The notes: generated from the letters alone by a model not told the origin. A stretch of DNA of 64,000 nt from Bacillota bacterium (GCA_023400985.1 JAEXEN010000036.1:17341-81340), one strand, 5' to 3'. Shown: positions 1 to 9,449, numbered from the stretch's first letter. Numbers and translations: made by a program.

Positions 1-446
1 ACCGAAAGGCCGCCAAAGTAGATGCGCACATAGGAAAACGCCGTCGCAAAAATATCCTCCGGCACTTTGAGAAGGCGTAAAAATTGCGGCGCAAAGACCA
101 CGCCTGCGACCGAGAGCAAAAGCCCGCCCGCAAGGGCGAACGCTACGGCCGTATGTACGGCCCTATTCAGCTCTTCTTCGCTTCTTCTCCCGAAATATTG
201 GGAAATGAGTATGGTCGCACCCGTGGAAAGTCCCATGAAAAAGTTGATGGGGAGCTTTATCAGGTTGTAGACCGAATCGATGGCCGCAAGCCCCTGCTTT
301 CCCGCAAATTGCCCGATCACGACCGCGTCTGCCATAGTATACAACTGCTGAAAGAGGCTGCCTAAAAAGATCGGCAGGAAAAACAGCAGCAGCGTTTTCA
401 CTATCGCGCCCTGCGTTAAATCGATGTTTCTTGCCCTTATTTTCAT
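1..446 (-). CDS. MATE family efflux transporter, N-terminal part (runs off the window)
   Basis: Reading the minus strand from the ATG at 446 gives about 148 residues of an open frame that leaves the window at its left edge, so the C-terminal two thirds are missing. The start is fixed by an AAGGAGG ribosome-binding site 8 bases upstream. The protein begins with a short basic stretch, then hydrophobic helices; the segment GSLFQQLYTMADAVVIGQF is typical of MATE (multidrug and toxin extrusion) carriers, which exchange drugs or metabolites for Na+ or H+ at the cytoplasmic membrane. It is divergent from the LysR gene at 567, which is the usual arrangement for a regulator and its target. Substrate cannot be inferred. 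Confidence 0.85.
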   Translation of the reverse strand, partial: MKIRARNIDLTQGAIVKTLLLFFLPIFLGSLFQQLYTMADAVVIGQFAGKQGLAAIDSVYNLIKLPINFFMGLSTGATILISQYFGRRSEEELNRAVHTAVAFALAGGLLLSVAGVVFAPQFLRLLKVPEDIFATAFSYVRIYFGGLS

Positions 447-566
447 ATGTGCGCGCCTCCTTGTATGCTCGGTCGCTTTACGAGGATAGCATTGCATGAT
501 ATATTTGTACAGAGAATAATATAAATCACTTCTATTCCAATTTCCGATAGAAAAGAGGCTGGCGAA
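447..566. promoter_or_regulatory. Divergent promoter region between the MATE gene and the LysR gene
   Basis: This 120-base AT-rich gap separates two divergently transcribed genes. LysR proteins commonly bind such shared regions to control the neighbour and themselves. AT-rich hexamers resembling -10 boxes occur (for example around 515-525), but I cannot assign one with confidence. The regulatory role is inferred from arrangement only. Confidence 0.4.
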
Positions 567-1415
567 TTGCATACGGAGTATTTAAAAACCTTTTTAACGC
601 TTGCGGAGACGAAAAGTTTTTCGCGCTGTGCGGAGAGTATGATCGTGGCGCAGTCCACGGTGAGTAAGAGAATACACGAGCTTGAAACGGAGCTCGGGCA
701 AAACCTGTTTGAGCGTGGTCGCTCGGGCGTGCGGCTGACGGCGGCGGGACGGTCGCTTGTGGAGTATGCGGAGCAGATCGTAAATACGGAGGAAAAAGCA
801 AAAAGGCAGCTCGGGCGAACGGATATGTTCGCAGGCTACCTGGTGCTCGGTACGGCGTATGCCTATTTCGACGTTTATCTTCGTAAAAAACTGCGCGAAT
901 TTTTAGAGCGGCGCAAAGATATCTCGGTTATGGTGCGGTTTTCGCATACCCCGCGCATGCTTACGGACGTGCGGCGCTCGGCGGTGGATATCGCATTCAC
1001 GCATTACCCTCTGGAGCATCCGGCGTTTATCTGCGAGCTGATCGACGAGGACGATGTCATTTTGGCGACCGATGCGAAAAACGCAGAGTATCGTGATGGT
1101 ATCATGCACGAAAAGATACGGGAACTGCCGTTTTTATCCTCCAACTTTCTGTATGGCGCGACGCAAAGCTGGTTGTTTCCGGCGGGGATGCGGTTTCAAC
1201 TGGAAATGGATATCGCCAAATATGCCGTTCCTTTTTTAAAGGGCAGTAAATGGTATACGCTGCTTGCCAGAAGGCTTGTGGAGGAAGAGCTCAAAAATGG
1301 CGAGATTATCGAAATACCCGTTTTAAATGCGGAGCTGCCTCCGGTAAAGTATTACAGGATATACCGCAAGGATGCTATGCGGCAGGCGGGTGTGCAGGCG
1401 TGGCTGGAGATGTAA
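567..1415 (+). CDS. LysR family transcriptional regulator
   Basis: A 282-residue protein, close to the normal LysR length of about 300. Residues 1-60 form the winged helix-turn-helix (FLTLAETKSFSRCAESM, then AQSTVSKRIHELE and FERGRSGVRLTAAG), followed by a linker helix and a substrate-binding domain. The start is a TTG at 567 because the HTH needs this N-terminus and the next in-frame Met would delete half of it; AAAGAGG lies about 10 bases upstream. It is divergent from the MATE exporter, suggesting that it controls that gene, probably with a small-molecule inducer. It ends 6 bases before the stop of the convergent ABC permease gene, with no clear terminator between them. Confidence 0.9.
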   Translation: MHTEYLKTFLTLAETKSFSRCAESMIVAQSTVSKRIHELETELGQNLFERGRSGVRLTAAGRSLVEYAEQIVNTEEKAKRQLGRTDMFAGYLVLGTAYAYFDVYLRKKLREFLERRKDISVMVRFSHTPRMLTDVRRSAVDIAFTHYPLEHPAFICELIDEDDVILATDAKNAEYRDGIMHEKIRELPFLSSNFLYGATQSWLFPAGMRFQLEMDIAKYAVPFLKGSKWYTLLARRLVEEELKNGEIIEIPVLNAELPPVKYYRIYRKDAMRQAGVQAWLEM

Positions 1416-1421
1416 TAGCTC

Positions 1422-4400
1422 CTATTCCACGCTCTTGAGCGAGGATACCATGTCGATCTTTTTGAAATGCCCCAGCATAAAAAGGTTTACGAGCATGGCG
1501 AAAAGGAACGTCAACGCCGCGGAAAAAAGGTAGGTCTCCGGGAGAATGTCGCGGCTGAACATGAGCATGTTCACCTCGGTGGTAAAAAGCACGTAACGCT
1601 CGAGACCCACGCCCATCAAAAGCCCCGCGCCGATGCCGAGCAAGGTAAGCCACACGTTTTCGCGGTAGATGTAGGCCGCGAGCTCCTTGTCATAAAAGCC
1701 GAGCACCTTTAAGGTGGCGAGCTCGCGCGAGCGCTCCTCGAGATTGATGGTGTTGAGGCTGAACAGAACCACGAATACCAGCGCCGCCGCGGAGAAGATG
1801 AGCACCAATATGATGGCGTTCATAGCGTCCATCACCTTTTGCATGTTGCTCCGCGCAAGGCTGGCGGAGGTTACGGCGGAAACGCCGTCCAAAGACAAAA
1901 GCCGCTCGGAAAGCTCCGTGACATTTTCGGCGCTTGAGAGGTTCAAAAGTATCGTGTTTTCTTCCGCGGGCTCGCCGAATACCCTTTCGTAAAGCACGGG
2001 GCTTACGTAGATGTAGTGCGCCAAATAGTTTTCGGCGATGCCGCTCACCGTGAAGGAAAACCGGTTTCCGTCGCCGTCCGATGCCGTAAAGGAATCCCCT
2101 ACGCCGACGGAAAGGATGTCCGCAAGCTTTTCGGTAACGATAACGCCGTCGTCGCCGATTGTGAGCGGCGCCTTGCTTTCGCGCTCGCGCAAACGTATGA
2201 CCCCGTTAAATTCCTCCTGCGACAGGGGGACGGTGAGCACGGCGGTCACGATGGAGCCGTTCTCCGTCACGTCCATGTTCTTTTGCGTGAGCGGCGCGCT
2301 AAGCGCTGCATCCGGCTCGGCTTGAAGCGTCTTGTAAAGGAGGCCGTATTCCTCGTCGGAAATATCCTTGTTCAGGGTAAGCTTCATGTCGTAAAGCTGA
2401 AGCTCCTCAAACTGCTTCGGGATGATGAGCTTGATGGCGTCGTTGAGCCCAAAGCCCGTAAACATCAGCGCCGTGCATGCCGCCACGCCGAAAACGGTCA
2501 TTAACAGGCGCTTTTTATATCGGAACAGGTTTCTTAAGGATACCTTTTCGCTAAAGCTCACGCGCTTCCATAAAAACGCGATGCGCTCGAGCAAAATACG
2601 CTTGCCGGGCTTTGGCGACTGCGGGCGGATGAGCTCCGCGGGCGCGCTTTTAAGGCTCTTGAGGCATACGAGAAACGCGGGCAGAACGGCGCTCAAAACG
2701 GCGACAAGCACCGAAAGCGCCATGAGAGAGGCGTCGTATTGTATCTTGAGCTCCGGCAGCGTGTACATGGCCGTATAGGCATTGAACACGATGCGAGGGA
2801 ACAGCACCGGTCCCCAAAGCACCCCCAAAGCGCAGCCCAAAATAGACGCGGTCAAAGCGTAGAGTAAATAATTGGAGGCGACCGCGGCCTTGGAATAGCC
2901 GAGCGATTTGAGCGTGCCGATGTGGGAGCGGTCGCTGTCCACAAGCCGGGTCATGGAAGTCATAACGACCAGCGCTACGACAAGGAAGAACACCGCAGGC
3001 ACCACCTGGCTTAATGCGTCCATGCGCCCCGTGTCCTGCTCGAAGCTGTTGAAGCCGAGGTTTTCATCCTGATCGAGCACATACCATTCGGGCACCTTTA
3101 GGTCGCGAAGCGCCTGCTCGCCGTCCGCGATTTCTGCCCGCGCGTCCTTTAACTCAACCGTAGCCTCCGCGCTTTTTTCAAGGTATTCCGCATTGCCGTC
3201 GGCGTATTCTTTTTCGCCGTCCGTCAGTTCTTTTCTGGCATCGTCGAGCTCGGCCTGGCCTTCACGCTCCGCCTTTAAAAGCTTTCTTTCGTTTTTTACA
3301 AGCGTTTCCTTCGCTTCATCAAGCTCTTGCTTTGCTGCGTCGAGCTTTTGCTTTGCGTCGCTTAACTGCGCGTTCGTCTCCCGCCGTGCGTCGCCCAGTT
3401 GTGCGGAACCGCTGTCGAGCTCCTGCTTTACCGCATCGAGCTGCTGCTTATTTTGCGCCAGGGAAGCGCCAAAGCCGTTTACGACCTGCGACACCTGGTC
3501 ATAGGCCATATATCCGCCCGCATAGGCGTTGAGCGCTGATGCAAGCTGCGGGTCGATCGCATCCGCGGCCGGCGCAAGGCTGCCTATCGCCGCGCGGGTA
3601 CTCTCCGTATCGCCGCCCGCGAGCGCACCGGCGAGCGCGTTTTGATATTGCGCCGCCTGCTCATATGCGGCAAGGCCGCTTTGATACTGCGCGTCGCCTT
3701 GGCTCAATTGCCGAGCGGCGTCACAAAGCTGCTCGGCTGCATCCTGCTCGGCGCTTTCGTATTTAAGAAGGCCCGTCTCATACTCCTTAAGCCCGTCCTC
3801 ATACTGCCTGCGGCCCTTTCTGAGCTTGGATTTGGCATCCGCGATCTCTTTATGGAAGGCCGCCTCGGCGTCGTGATATTCTATCCAGCCGTCGTCCAGC
3901 TTTTTTCGGGCGTCCGACAACTCCTGCTGAGCGTCAGAAAGCTCCCGCCCCGCGTCGGCGACCTCCTGTTTAGCGTCGGCGATCTCCTTCTCTCCGTCTG
4001 AAACGATCTCGGCATAGCGTATCTCGCTGCGGCCGGCGCCGGCAGTTTCAAGCGCGTCCTCGATGGGGGAAAGGAACGCCTCATAGGCGTCGGAATAGCG
4101 GTCGAGCGAAGCGTCGCGTTCCAATACAAGGTTCAGCTCCGTGTATGCGGAATAGGCGAAGTCGAAAAAGGGGATAAAGCAGTACGCGTCGGCTGCGCCG
4201 CTTCCAACGGTGCTTGCGCCGCGGTCGAAGGAGATATAAAGGGGCGAACGCGCAACGCCCACAACGGTGAAGCTGTCGGTGCGGAGCATGTCTGCAAGCT
4301 CCGTATCGCCGCCCGCGACAAACTGCACCGCATCGCCCACGTGGAGGCCGGCTTTCGCCATAAAGGCCGGGTCCATCAGGCACTCGCCGCTTTTTTGCGG

Positions 4401-4823
4401 CATGCGCCCCTCGGTAAGCGTGGGCAGGTTCATCGTTTCTGCGCCGTCGGGCGCGAGGGAGTGAAAGCGCACGGCGAGCGTTTCGTTGTCAAGAAGCGCC
4501 AGCGCCTCGCCGGAATAAGCGGGCAGCGCTTCAAAAACGCCCTTAACGCTTTTGACCGTATCGAGATCATCCTCGGTAAAGCCGCCCGTGGAGAGTATGC
4601 GGATATCCATAAAGCGCGTGTCTGAAAAATAGGTTTGCGCCGTAAGCCGCATATCGGCCCCGATGGAGCGTAGCCCCGCGAAGAAGGAAATGCCGAGCAT
4701 CGTGATGACTACGATGGAAAGATAGCGCCCGAGCGAGGCTTTTACCTGCCGCAAAAACAGTACAAAGAGCCTCCCGCGGCGCGCAGGCTTTTTCGTTTTT
4801 TCGGTTTTGTATTCGCTCACCAT
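1422..4823 (-). CDS. ABC transporter permease, FtsX/MacB type with long coiled-coil ectodomain
   Basis: About 1133 residues from the ATG at 4823. The frame is open further upstream, but that part overlaps the ATPase gene; the ATG here shares ATGGTGA with the ATPase stop, a classic translational-coupling overlap. One TM helix lies near residues 30-52. A periplasmic-core-like domain follows, then a very long region of charged heptads (repeats such as ELSDAQQELSDARKKLDDG) at roughly 225-600. Three TM helices of an FtsX domain come next, then a second extracytoplasmic domain and three C-terminal TM helices. This organisation is common in Firmicutes. Such permeases usually move no solute through a channel but transmit ATP-driven motion across the membrane, in lipid or peptide export or wall-enzyme control. 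Substrate unknown. Confidence 0.85.
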   Translation of the reverse strand: MVSEYKTEKTKKPARRGRLFVLFLRQVKASLGRYLSIVVITMLGISFFAGLRSIGADMRLTAQTYFSDTRFMDIRILSTGGFTEDDLDTVKSVKGVFEALPAYSGEALALLDNETLAVRFHSLAPDGAETMNLPTLTEGRMPQKSGECLMDPAFMAKAGLHVGDAVQFVAGGDTELADMLRTDSFTVVGVARSPLYISFDRGASTVGSGAADAYCFIPFFDFAYSAYTELNLVLERDASLDRYSDAYEAFLSPIEDALETAGAGRSEIRYAEIVSDGEKEIADAKQEVADAGRELSDAQQELSDARKKLDDGWIEYHDAEAAFHKEIADAKSKLRKGRRQYEDGLKEYETGLLKYESAEQDAAEQLCDAARQLSQGDAQYQSGLAAYEQAAQYQNALAGALAGGDTESTRAAIGSLAPAADAIDPQLASALNAYAGGYMAYDQVSQVVNGFGASLAQNKQQLDAVKQELDSGSAQLGDARRETNAQLSDAKQKLDAAKQELDEAKETLVKNERKLLKAEREGQAELDDARKELTDGEKEYADGNAEYLEKSAEATVELKDARAEIADGEQALRDLKVPEWYVLDQDENLGFNSFEQDTGRMDALSQVVPAVFFLVVALVVMTSMTRLVDSDRSHIGTLKSLGYSKAAVASNYLLYALTASILGCALGVLWGPVLFPRIVFNAYTAMYTLPELKIQYDASLMALSVLVAVLSAVLPAFLVCLKSLKSAPAELIRPQSPKPGKRILLERIAFLWKRVSFSEKVSLRNLFRYKKRLLMTVFGVAACTALMFTGFGLNDAIKLIIPKQFEELQLYDMKLTLNKDISDEEYGLLYKTLQAEPDAALSAPLTQKNMDVTENGSIVTAVLTVPLSQEEFNGVIRLRERESKAPLTIGDDGVIVTEKLADILSVGVGDSFTASDGDGNRFSFTVSGIAENYLAHYIYVSPVLYERVFGEPAEENTILLNLSSAENVTELSERLLSLDGVSAVTSASLARSNMQKVMDAMNAIILVLIFSAAALVFVVLFSLNTINLEERSRELATLKVLGFYDKELAAYIYRENVWLTLLGIGAGLLMGVGLERYVLFTTEVNMLMFSRDILPETYLFSAALTFLFAMLVNLFMLGHFKKIDMVSSLKSVE

Positions 4824-5518
4824 TCTATCTGCTCCACGGGTACGGGCCGGGGATTGAGCGTGCATTTTTCGGCTTTGCCGTTTCGTACGGTGATCATGCG
4901 GTCGGCCATGGGAGCAATCGCCTGGTTGTGGGTGATGATGACCACCGTAACACCGCGCTCGCGGCAAGCCTTCTGCAAAAGCGAGAGGATGACTTTACCA
5001 GTAGCGTAATCGAGCGCGCCGGTCGGCTCGTCGCACAACAAAAGCTTGGGATTTTTGGCCAAGGCGCGCGCGATGGCCACGCGCTGCTGCTCACCGCCCG
5101 ACAGCTGCGCGGGAAAGTGGTACGCGCGTTCGTGAAGGCCTACCTCGTCGAGCGTTTCGAGCGCATCGAGCGGGTCTTTGCGGATTTGCGCGGCAAGCTC
5201 CACGTTTTCAAGCGCCGTTAAATTCGGAATGAGATTGTAAAACTGGAATACGAAACCGATGTCGTTGCGCCTGTACGCGGTAAGGCGCTTTGCGTTAAAC
5301 CGGCTTACCTCCTCGCCGTCTACAAGTATGAGCCCCGAATCCGAGGTATCCATGCCCCCCAGTATATTGAGCACGGTGGTTTTTCCCGCGCCGCTCGGGC
5401 CAACGATCACCGCGAGTTCGCCTTTTTCGATTTCAAAACTGATGCGGTCCGCCGCATTTACCGTGACTTCGCCGGTATTGTAACGCTTGACGACGTCCTT
5501 AAGTTGAATGAATGCCAT
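4817..5518 (-). CDS. ABC transporter ATP-binding protein (MacB/LolD type)
   Basis: 233 residues from the ATG at 5518, which has AAGGCGGGA just upstream. The frame could also start at a TTG at 5542, but that lacks a ribosome-binding site. Visible motifs are Walker A (GPSGAGKTT), Q-loop (FVFQFYNLIP), signature (LSGGEQQRVAIARALA), Walker B (LLLCDEPTGALD) and the switch His (IITHN). These are diagnostic for the LolD/MacB/FtsE subfamily that partners FtsX-type permeases. It overlaps the permease start by 7 bases, so the two form one transporter. Confidence 0.93.
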   Translation of the reverse strand: MAFIQLKDVVKRYNTGEVTVNAADRISFEIEKGELAVIVGPSGAGKTTVLNILGGMDTSDSGLILVDGEEVSRFNAKRLTAYRRNDIGFVFQFYNLIPNLTALENVELAAQIRKDPLDALETLDEVGLHERAYHFPAQLSGGEQQRVAIARALAKNPKLLLCDEPTGALDYATGKVILSLLQKACRERGVTVVIITHNQAIAPMADRMITVRNGKAEKCTLNPRPVPVEQIEW

Positions 5519-5810
5519 TTTTCCCGCCTTAAAGCGGCGCAAACTAGTCGCGCCGACGTTTTCACATATGTTTATTATTATAAAAATGCAGGGGGGATTG
5601 CAACCGGTAAATCAAGTTCGATCTGCCTGTTAGAAGGCGCTTTTTTAAATAATGTCTGAAAACGCCGTGGCGGGCTTGTGAAAAAACGGTGAAGGAAAAA
5701 AAGCACCACATAAAGAGCATCTGTAGGGGCAAGGGCTTGCCCTTGCCGATTGCCGGGCAACCAGAAAGGATATTCCCGTCGGCATGACCGAAAGCAGCTC
5801 GAGATCCTGA
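5519..5810. other. Intergenic region with one palindromic repeat; no gene seen
   Basis: This 292-base gap upstream of the ABC ATPase gene holds no convincing coding frame; a 78-codon minus-strand frame here has no ribosome-binding site and reads through the palindrome at 5723-5747. The region presumably carries the promoter of the ABC pair. Confidence 0.5.
5723..5747. repeat. Short palindromic repeat of the GTAGGG-hairpin family
   Basis: GTAGGG is followed by a perfect 9-bp stem, GGCAAGGGC/GCCCTTGCC, with a two-base loop. The same design (hairpin plus CCTAC or GTAGG on one side) recurs with different stem sequences at 15688-15715, 34109-34131, 34161-34185, 35901-35920 and 37644-37667. Confidence 0.7.
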
Positions 5811-6182
5811 TCAATCGTAATCTTTCATGTGCAAATATTCTTTTATGGTTATATTTCCGGAATTACTTACGAAATACGTTACTTCGTCAATACCAATTGT
5901 GTTATGTGCTCCGATGTAAGGGAAAACGCGGAATTTTATATAGTATCCGTCCGATGCGTGAGAGAGGGATAAAACTTCCCCGAAATAGCTGGCTACCGTG
6001 ACGCCGGGCTGGCTATCATAATAAGAATCCGCAGCTTGCTGCAGCTCATCGCGAAAAACCGTAAGTATCAGTCCGTCACGGAGTTTAGCTTCATATATTT
6101 GCTGTCTGTATAGCGCTGTCAGTATCCCGATTATTGCTAAGGCGGCCACTATTTTGAGAATTATAGCAAATGCTTTTTTCAT
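5811..6182 (-). CDS. Small membrane-anchored or secreted protein, DUF3888-like
   Basis: 123 residues from the ATG at 6182, preceded by AGAGGT. The open frame extends 21 codons further but without a start signal. An N-terminal basic residue pair and a hydrophobic helix (residues 5-22) look like a signal peptide or anchor. The mature part has the DUF3888 pattern: an LRDGLILTVF start, a YY motif near the middle, then RVFPYIGAHNTIGIDEVTYF and a C-terminal HMKD. The function of DUF3888 proteins is unknown. The family match is by eye. Confidence 0.65.
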   Translation of the reverse strand: MKKAFAIILKIVAALAIIGILTALYRQQIYEAKLRDGLILTVFRDELQQAADSYYDSQPGVTVASYFGEVLSLSHASDGYYIKFRVFPYIGAHNTIGIDEVTYFVSNSGNITIKEYLHMKDYD

Positions 6183-6281
6183 AGTCGGGACCTCTGCTTG
6201 TTGAATTTGCTTTGGTATATGATACTGTCGGCAATCGTAGAACAAGATGCTTTCATAAGGCCGCTATGCCGTCTTCGCGAA

Positions 6282-6323
6282 AATAAAAAGGATTGCCGCA
6301 CTTTCTTCGGTGCGGCAGCCCTT
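6282..6323 (-). terminator. Rho-independent terminator of the malQ row
   Basis: Read on the minus strand, AAGG-GCT-GCCGCAC, an 8-base loop and GTGCGGC-AAT-CCTT form a stem followed by TTTTTATTTT. It lies 45 bases after the malQ stop codon. Confidence 0.8.
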
Positions 6324-6367
6324 ACAGCTGCTAAAATGTTTTCCCGGGAAATACCTCCGGTATCATT

Positions 6368-7861
6368 TTATTTCATTTTCGGCGGAATACGGCCGTACAT
6401 TGCTGTTGAACGACGGATCGACGCGGCGAGCGCGCCGGTGCATTCATGGGGGTAAAGCCGCCACGCCCAGTTGCCGCCAAGCGTGGACGGGCGGTTCATG
6501 CGGCAGTCCGATCCGAGGCCGAGATGATCCTGCATGGGTGCGATAAAAAGCGCCGCCACGGAGGAAAGCCCGCCGCGCATCACGCCGTGCGCTAAACCCT
6601 CTTCGCCGTTTAGACCGAGATATTCCTTCATAAACGCGCGGTCATGCTCGCTTGCGCCGTATAGCCAGCCCGCAAGGGTGTCGTTATCGTGCGTGCCGGT
6701 GTAGCAAACGCAGTTGCGCGTATAGGTGTGCGGCAAATAGTCGTTTTCTTCGCCTGTGTCGAAGGCGAACTGCAGCACCTTCATGCCGGGAAAGCCGGAA
6801 GCTCGAAGGAGCTCGCGCACGGCGTCTGTCATGACGCCCAAGTCCTCCGCGATGATGGAAAGACGGGGGAAACACAGCTTAACGGCGTCGATCAGCTCGA
6901 GTCCCGGGCCCTTTTCCCATGTACCTCGCTCGGCGGTCACATCCCCGTAGGGCACGCTCCAGTAACTTTCAAAGCCGCGGAAATGGTCGATACGCAGCGT
7001 GTCAAAAAGCTCCGCCGCGGCGGCGAAGCGCTTCACCCACCACGCGTAGCCGGTTTTTTTGTGGTGATCCCACGCGTAGAGCGGGTTGCCCCAAAGCTGC
7101 CCCGTAGAGGAAAAATAGTCTGGCGGCACGCCCGCAACGAAAGTGGGGAACGCGTTTTTGTCAAGCCGGAAGCAGGAGGGGTCGGCCCAGACGTCCGCGG
7201 AATCGGGCGAAACGTAAATGGGCAGATCGCCGATGAGCTTTATGCCGATTCCGTTCACATACGTGCGGAACGCCTTCCATTGCTTGAAAAACAGGTATTG
7301 CAGGTAGGAATAAAACCGTATCTCCTCGCTTAAGAGCGAGCGGTAACGTTTTATGGCACAGGGCTTGCGCAGGCGGATGTCGTCATCCCACGTGTACCAC
7401 GAGCGCATGTCAAAATGCGCCTTCACCGCCATAAAAAGCGCGTAATCATCTAGCCAATCGGCGTTTTCTTCAAAGAATCCCTCAGCCTCCGAAAAGTCGC
7501 GCGTTCGCGCGCGGTCAAACGCCCTCTTCAAAATCGCAAAACGGTACTCGTATATGCGCCCGTAATCCACCGCGCGCGCGTTTTCGCCCCAAAGGACGGT
7601 GCCGAGCTCGTCACTTGTCAAAAGCCCGTCATTTTTCAGTTCGTCGAGATCGATGAAGTAGGGGTTGCCCGCAAACGTGGAAAAAGGCTGGTAAGGCGAA
7701 TCACCGTAACCCGTTTGACCAACGGGGAGCATCTGCCAATAGGTCTGCCCGGCAGCCTTCAAAAAGTCCGCAAAGGTGCGCGCTTCCTTGCCCAGCGTAC
7801 CTATGCCGTAGGGCGAGGCTAGCGAGGAAATATGAAGAAGTATACCGCTTGACCGTTCCAT
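6368..7861 (-). CDS. malQ: 4-alpha-glucanotransferase (amylomaltase)
   Basis: 497 residues, the normal length for family GH77. The N-terminus (RSSGILLHISSLASPYGIG) and the catalytic segments are plain: LRIDHFRGFESYW holds the nucleophile Asp, IIAEDLG the acid/base Glu and TGTHDNDTLAGW the third carboxylate. The enzyme moves alpha-1,4-glucan segments between acceptors in maltodextrin and glycogen metabolism in the cytoplasm. The ATG has GGAGG 6 bases upstream and follows the aroDE stop by 10 bases, so it is probably cotranscribed with aroDE and the M20 peptidase, though the three functions are unrelated. Confidence 0.96.
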   Translation of the reverse strand: MERSSGILLHISSLASPYGIGTLGKEARTFADFLKAAGQTYWQMLPVGQTGYGDSPYQPFSTFAGNPYFIDLDELKNDGLLTSDELGTVLWGENARAVDYGRIYEYRFAILKRAFDRARTRDFSEAEGFFEENADWLDDYALFMAVKAHFDMRSWYTWDDDIRLRKPCAIKRYRSLLSEEIRFYSYLQYLFFKQWKAFRTYVNGIGIKLIGDLPIYVSPDSADVWADPSCFRLDKNAFPTFVAGVPPDYFSSTGQLWGNPLYAWDHHKKTGYAWWVKRFAAAAELFDTLRIDHFRGFESYWSVPYGDVTAERGTWEKGPGLELIDAVKLCFPRLSIIAEDLGVMTDAVRELLRASGFPGMKVLQFAFDTGEENDYLPHTYTRNCVCYTGTHDNDTLAGWLYGASEHDRAFMKEYLGLNGEEGLAHGVMRGGLSSVAALFIAPMQDHLGLGSDCRMNRPSTLGGNWAWRLYPHECTGALAASIRRSTAMYGRIPPKMK

Positions 7862-7871
7862 AGGGCCTCCG

Positions 7872-9449
7872 CTAATTTTCCGTCCAGATGGCGAGCTGCA
7901 TTTCTACCGTGCGCTTCAGCATGGTAAGACCGTTGACAATGCGGCAGCCGCGTTTTTGCGCCGTACTTAAAAAGCGCGTCGGCGAAGGGTCATAAACCGC
8001 GTCAAAGCATACGTGCGAAGGGAGAAACGCGTCTTCTGGGAAGGGCGTATCGTTGACGTTCGGCCACATGCCGCGGCCCGAAAGGTTCAATATCACGCCG
8101 CAGTGCGGCGCCGTGGCAAGATAATTTTCGTCGCTTGCCGGCAGGGCAAAAAACACGCCGGGGAAGCTTTTGTTGAATTCTTCCGCAAGCACAAAGGAGC
8201 TTCTGGAGCGGGAGGAAATATAGACGCGCTTTGCTTTTTGCTGCGCAAGTTCAAAACACATAGCCCGTGCGGTCCCGCCCGCGCCGATGCACAAAAACGT
8301 TTCGCCCTCTACCGTTACACCGCCTTCTCGGCATAATGCTTCTACGCCCGCGACGCCGTCGGTATTGAACCCGTGCCATTTCCCGTTTCGGTCTGCCGCG
8401 GTATTGCACGTGCCGGAGCGCGAAACGGAGGCGTCAAGCTCATCCAAATACTTTACGATGTCGGTCTTGTACGGCTTGGTGACGGCAAAGCCCTTTATGC
8501 TTGCCGCACGAAGTCCCTTTATGACCGTATCGAGCTCTTCCTTCCGCGTTTCTATGGGGAAATAGAAGTAAGGCAGCCCTTTTTTTATAAACAGTTTGTT
8601 CAGCATGCGCGGCGAGAGTGCCTGCGTGAGCGGCGCGCCTAAAAACGCGAAAAGCGCGGTATCGGACAAAAGCGCGGAAAGGCCCGCCGCCTGCGCTTCA
8701 AAATAGGTCCTATGAAAAAGCCCGATCGTCGTTTTCGTGCTTGGGGCGCTCAACTGGCCCGGGTCGGTTTTCATTTGTGCGGATGCAAACGCGGCTGCGG
8801 AGCCGAAAGCCGAACCGATGAGGCGGCTTAAAACACCATTTTCGCCGGGCGCCATCGCAATGAGTACGGTTTCGGGGAATTCTTTTTGAAAGCGCGCACA
8901 AGCCGCAAAAAGCTCTTTCAAGTTCCCCGCGGCGAGCTTTACGGCGCGCGCGCCTGTAGCCTTCATGTCGCATAAAAGCGCATAAAGCTCCTCGCGCGGC
9001 GGTAAAAAATCCGGCACGTGGCGGGAGCACAACGTTTCGCAGCCCAAAGCGCGTATTTTTGCTATGAGCATTTGGGTTTGCGTAGGAGAAGAACTGTATT
9101 CCACGTCGATGAGGTCTGCGCAGCCGCTTTTTGCGGCAGCAAGGAGTATTTGGGTTCCTTTCTCCAAGCCGCATTCGAACCGGCCGCCCTGCTCTAAGCT
9201 TCTGAGCGTAAAAAGGAGAGGCGTTTTTTTAAGCGCCTCGCGCAACGCAAAAAGCGCGGCGTTTAGGGCGCCGGGGTCGTTGACGCCTAAAAAAAAGTCC
9301 GCGCGCCATTCCACGATATCCGCGCCGCTTTCAACCGCCGTACGCGCCGCTTCGAGCACGCCCAAAAGCGTTGGAGCCGCCGCGGGAACGATGACCTTCG
9401 GAAGCCCTTGGCCGAGCTTCACGCCGCGCAGATCGAGGAAAGTTTCCAT
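7872..9449 (-). CDS. aroDE: Bifunctional 3-dehydroquinate dehydratase (type I) / shikimate dehydrogenase
   Basis: 525 residues combining two shikimate-pathway steps: dehydroquinate to dehydroshikimate, then NADPH reduction to shikimate. Residues 1-240 are a type I AroD with the Schiff-base Lys171 (AVKLA), His144 (CSRHVPDF), Arg209 (LSRLIGSAFGSA) and Gln232 (DPGQLS). The acidic residue expected in RSxxEGG is Gln87, preceded by Glu86. Residues 265-525 are AroE: PLTQALSP, TKPYK with catalytic Lys328, FNTDGVAG with Asp364, and the nucleotide loop GAGGTAR. AroD-AroE fusions are known from plants and some bacteria. It lies between the M20 peptidase and malQ with gaps of 16 and 10 bases. Confidence 0.93.
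   Translation of the reverse strand: METFLDLRGVKLGQGLPKVIVPAAAPTLLGVLEAARTAVESGADIVEWRADFFLGVNDPGALNAALFALREALKKTPLLFTLRSLEQGGRFECGLEKGTQILLAAAKSGCADLIDVEYSSSPTQTQMLIAKIRALGCETLCSRHVPDFLPPREELYALLCDMKATGARAVKLAAGNLKELFAACARFQKEFPETVLIAMAPGENGVLSRLIGSAFGSAAAFASAQMKTDPGQLSAPSTKTTIGLFHRTYFEAQAAGLSALLSDTALFAFLGAPLTQALSPRMLNKLFIKKGLPYFYFPIETRKEELDTVIKGLRAASIKGFAVTKPYKTDIVKYLDELDASVSRSGTCNTAADRNGKWHGFNTDGVAGVEALCREGGVTVEGETFLCIGAGGTARAMCFELAQQKAKRVYISSRSRSSFVLAEEFNKSFPGVFFALPASDENYLATAPHCGVILNLSGRGMWPNVNDTPFPEDAFLPSHVCFDAVYDPSPTRFLSTAQKRGCRIVNGLTMLKRTVEMQLAIWTEN

Noticed and set aside
5578..5814. 78-codon minus-strand frame before the DUF3888-like gene
   Set aside because: No ribosome-binding site and the frame runs through a palindromic repeat.
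6689..7333. 214-codon plus-strand frame inside malQ
   Set aside because: Antisense shadow; malQ catalytic motifs are intact on the minus strand.
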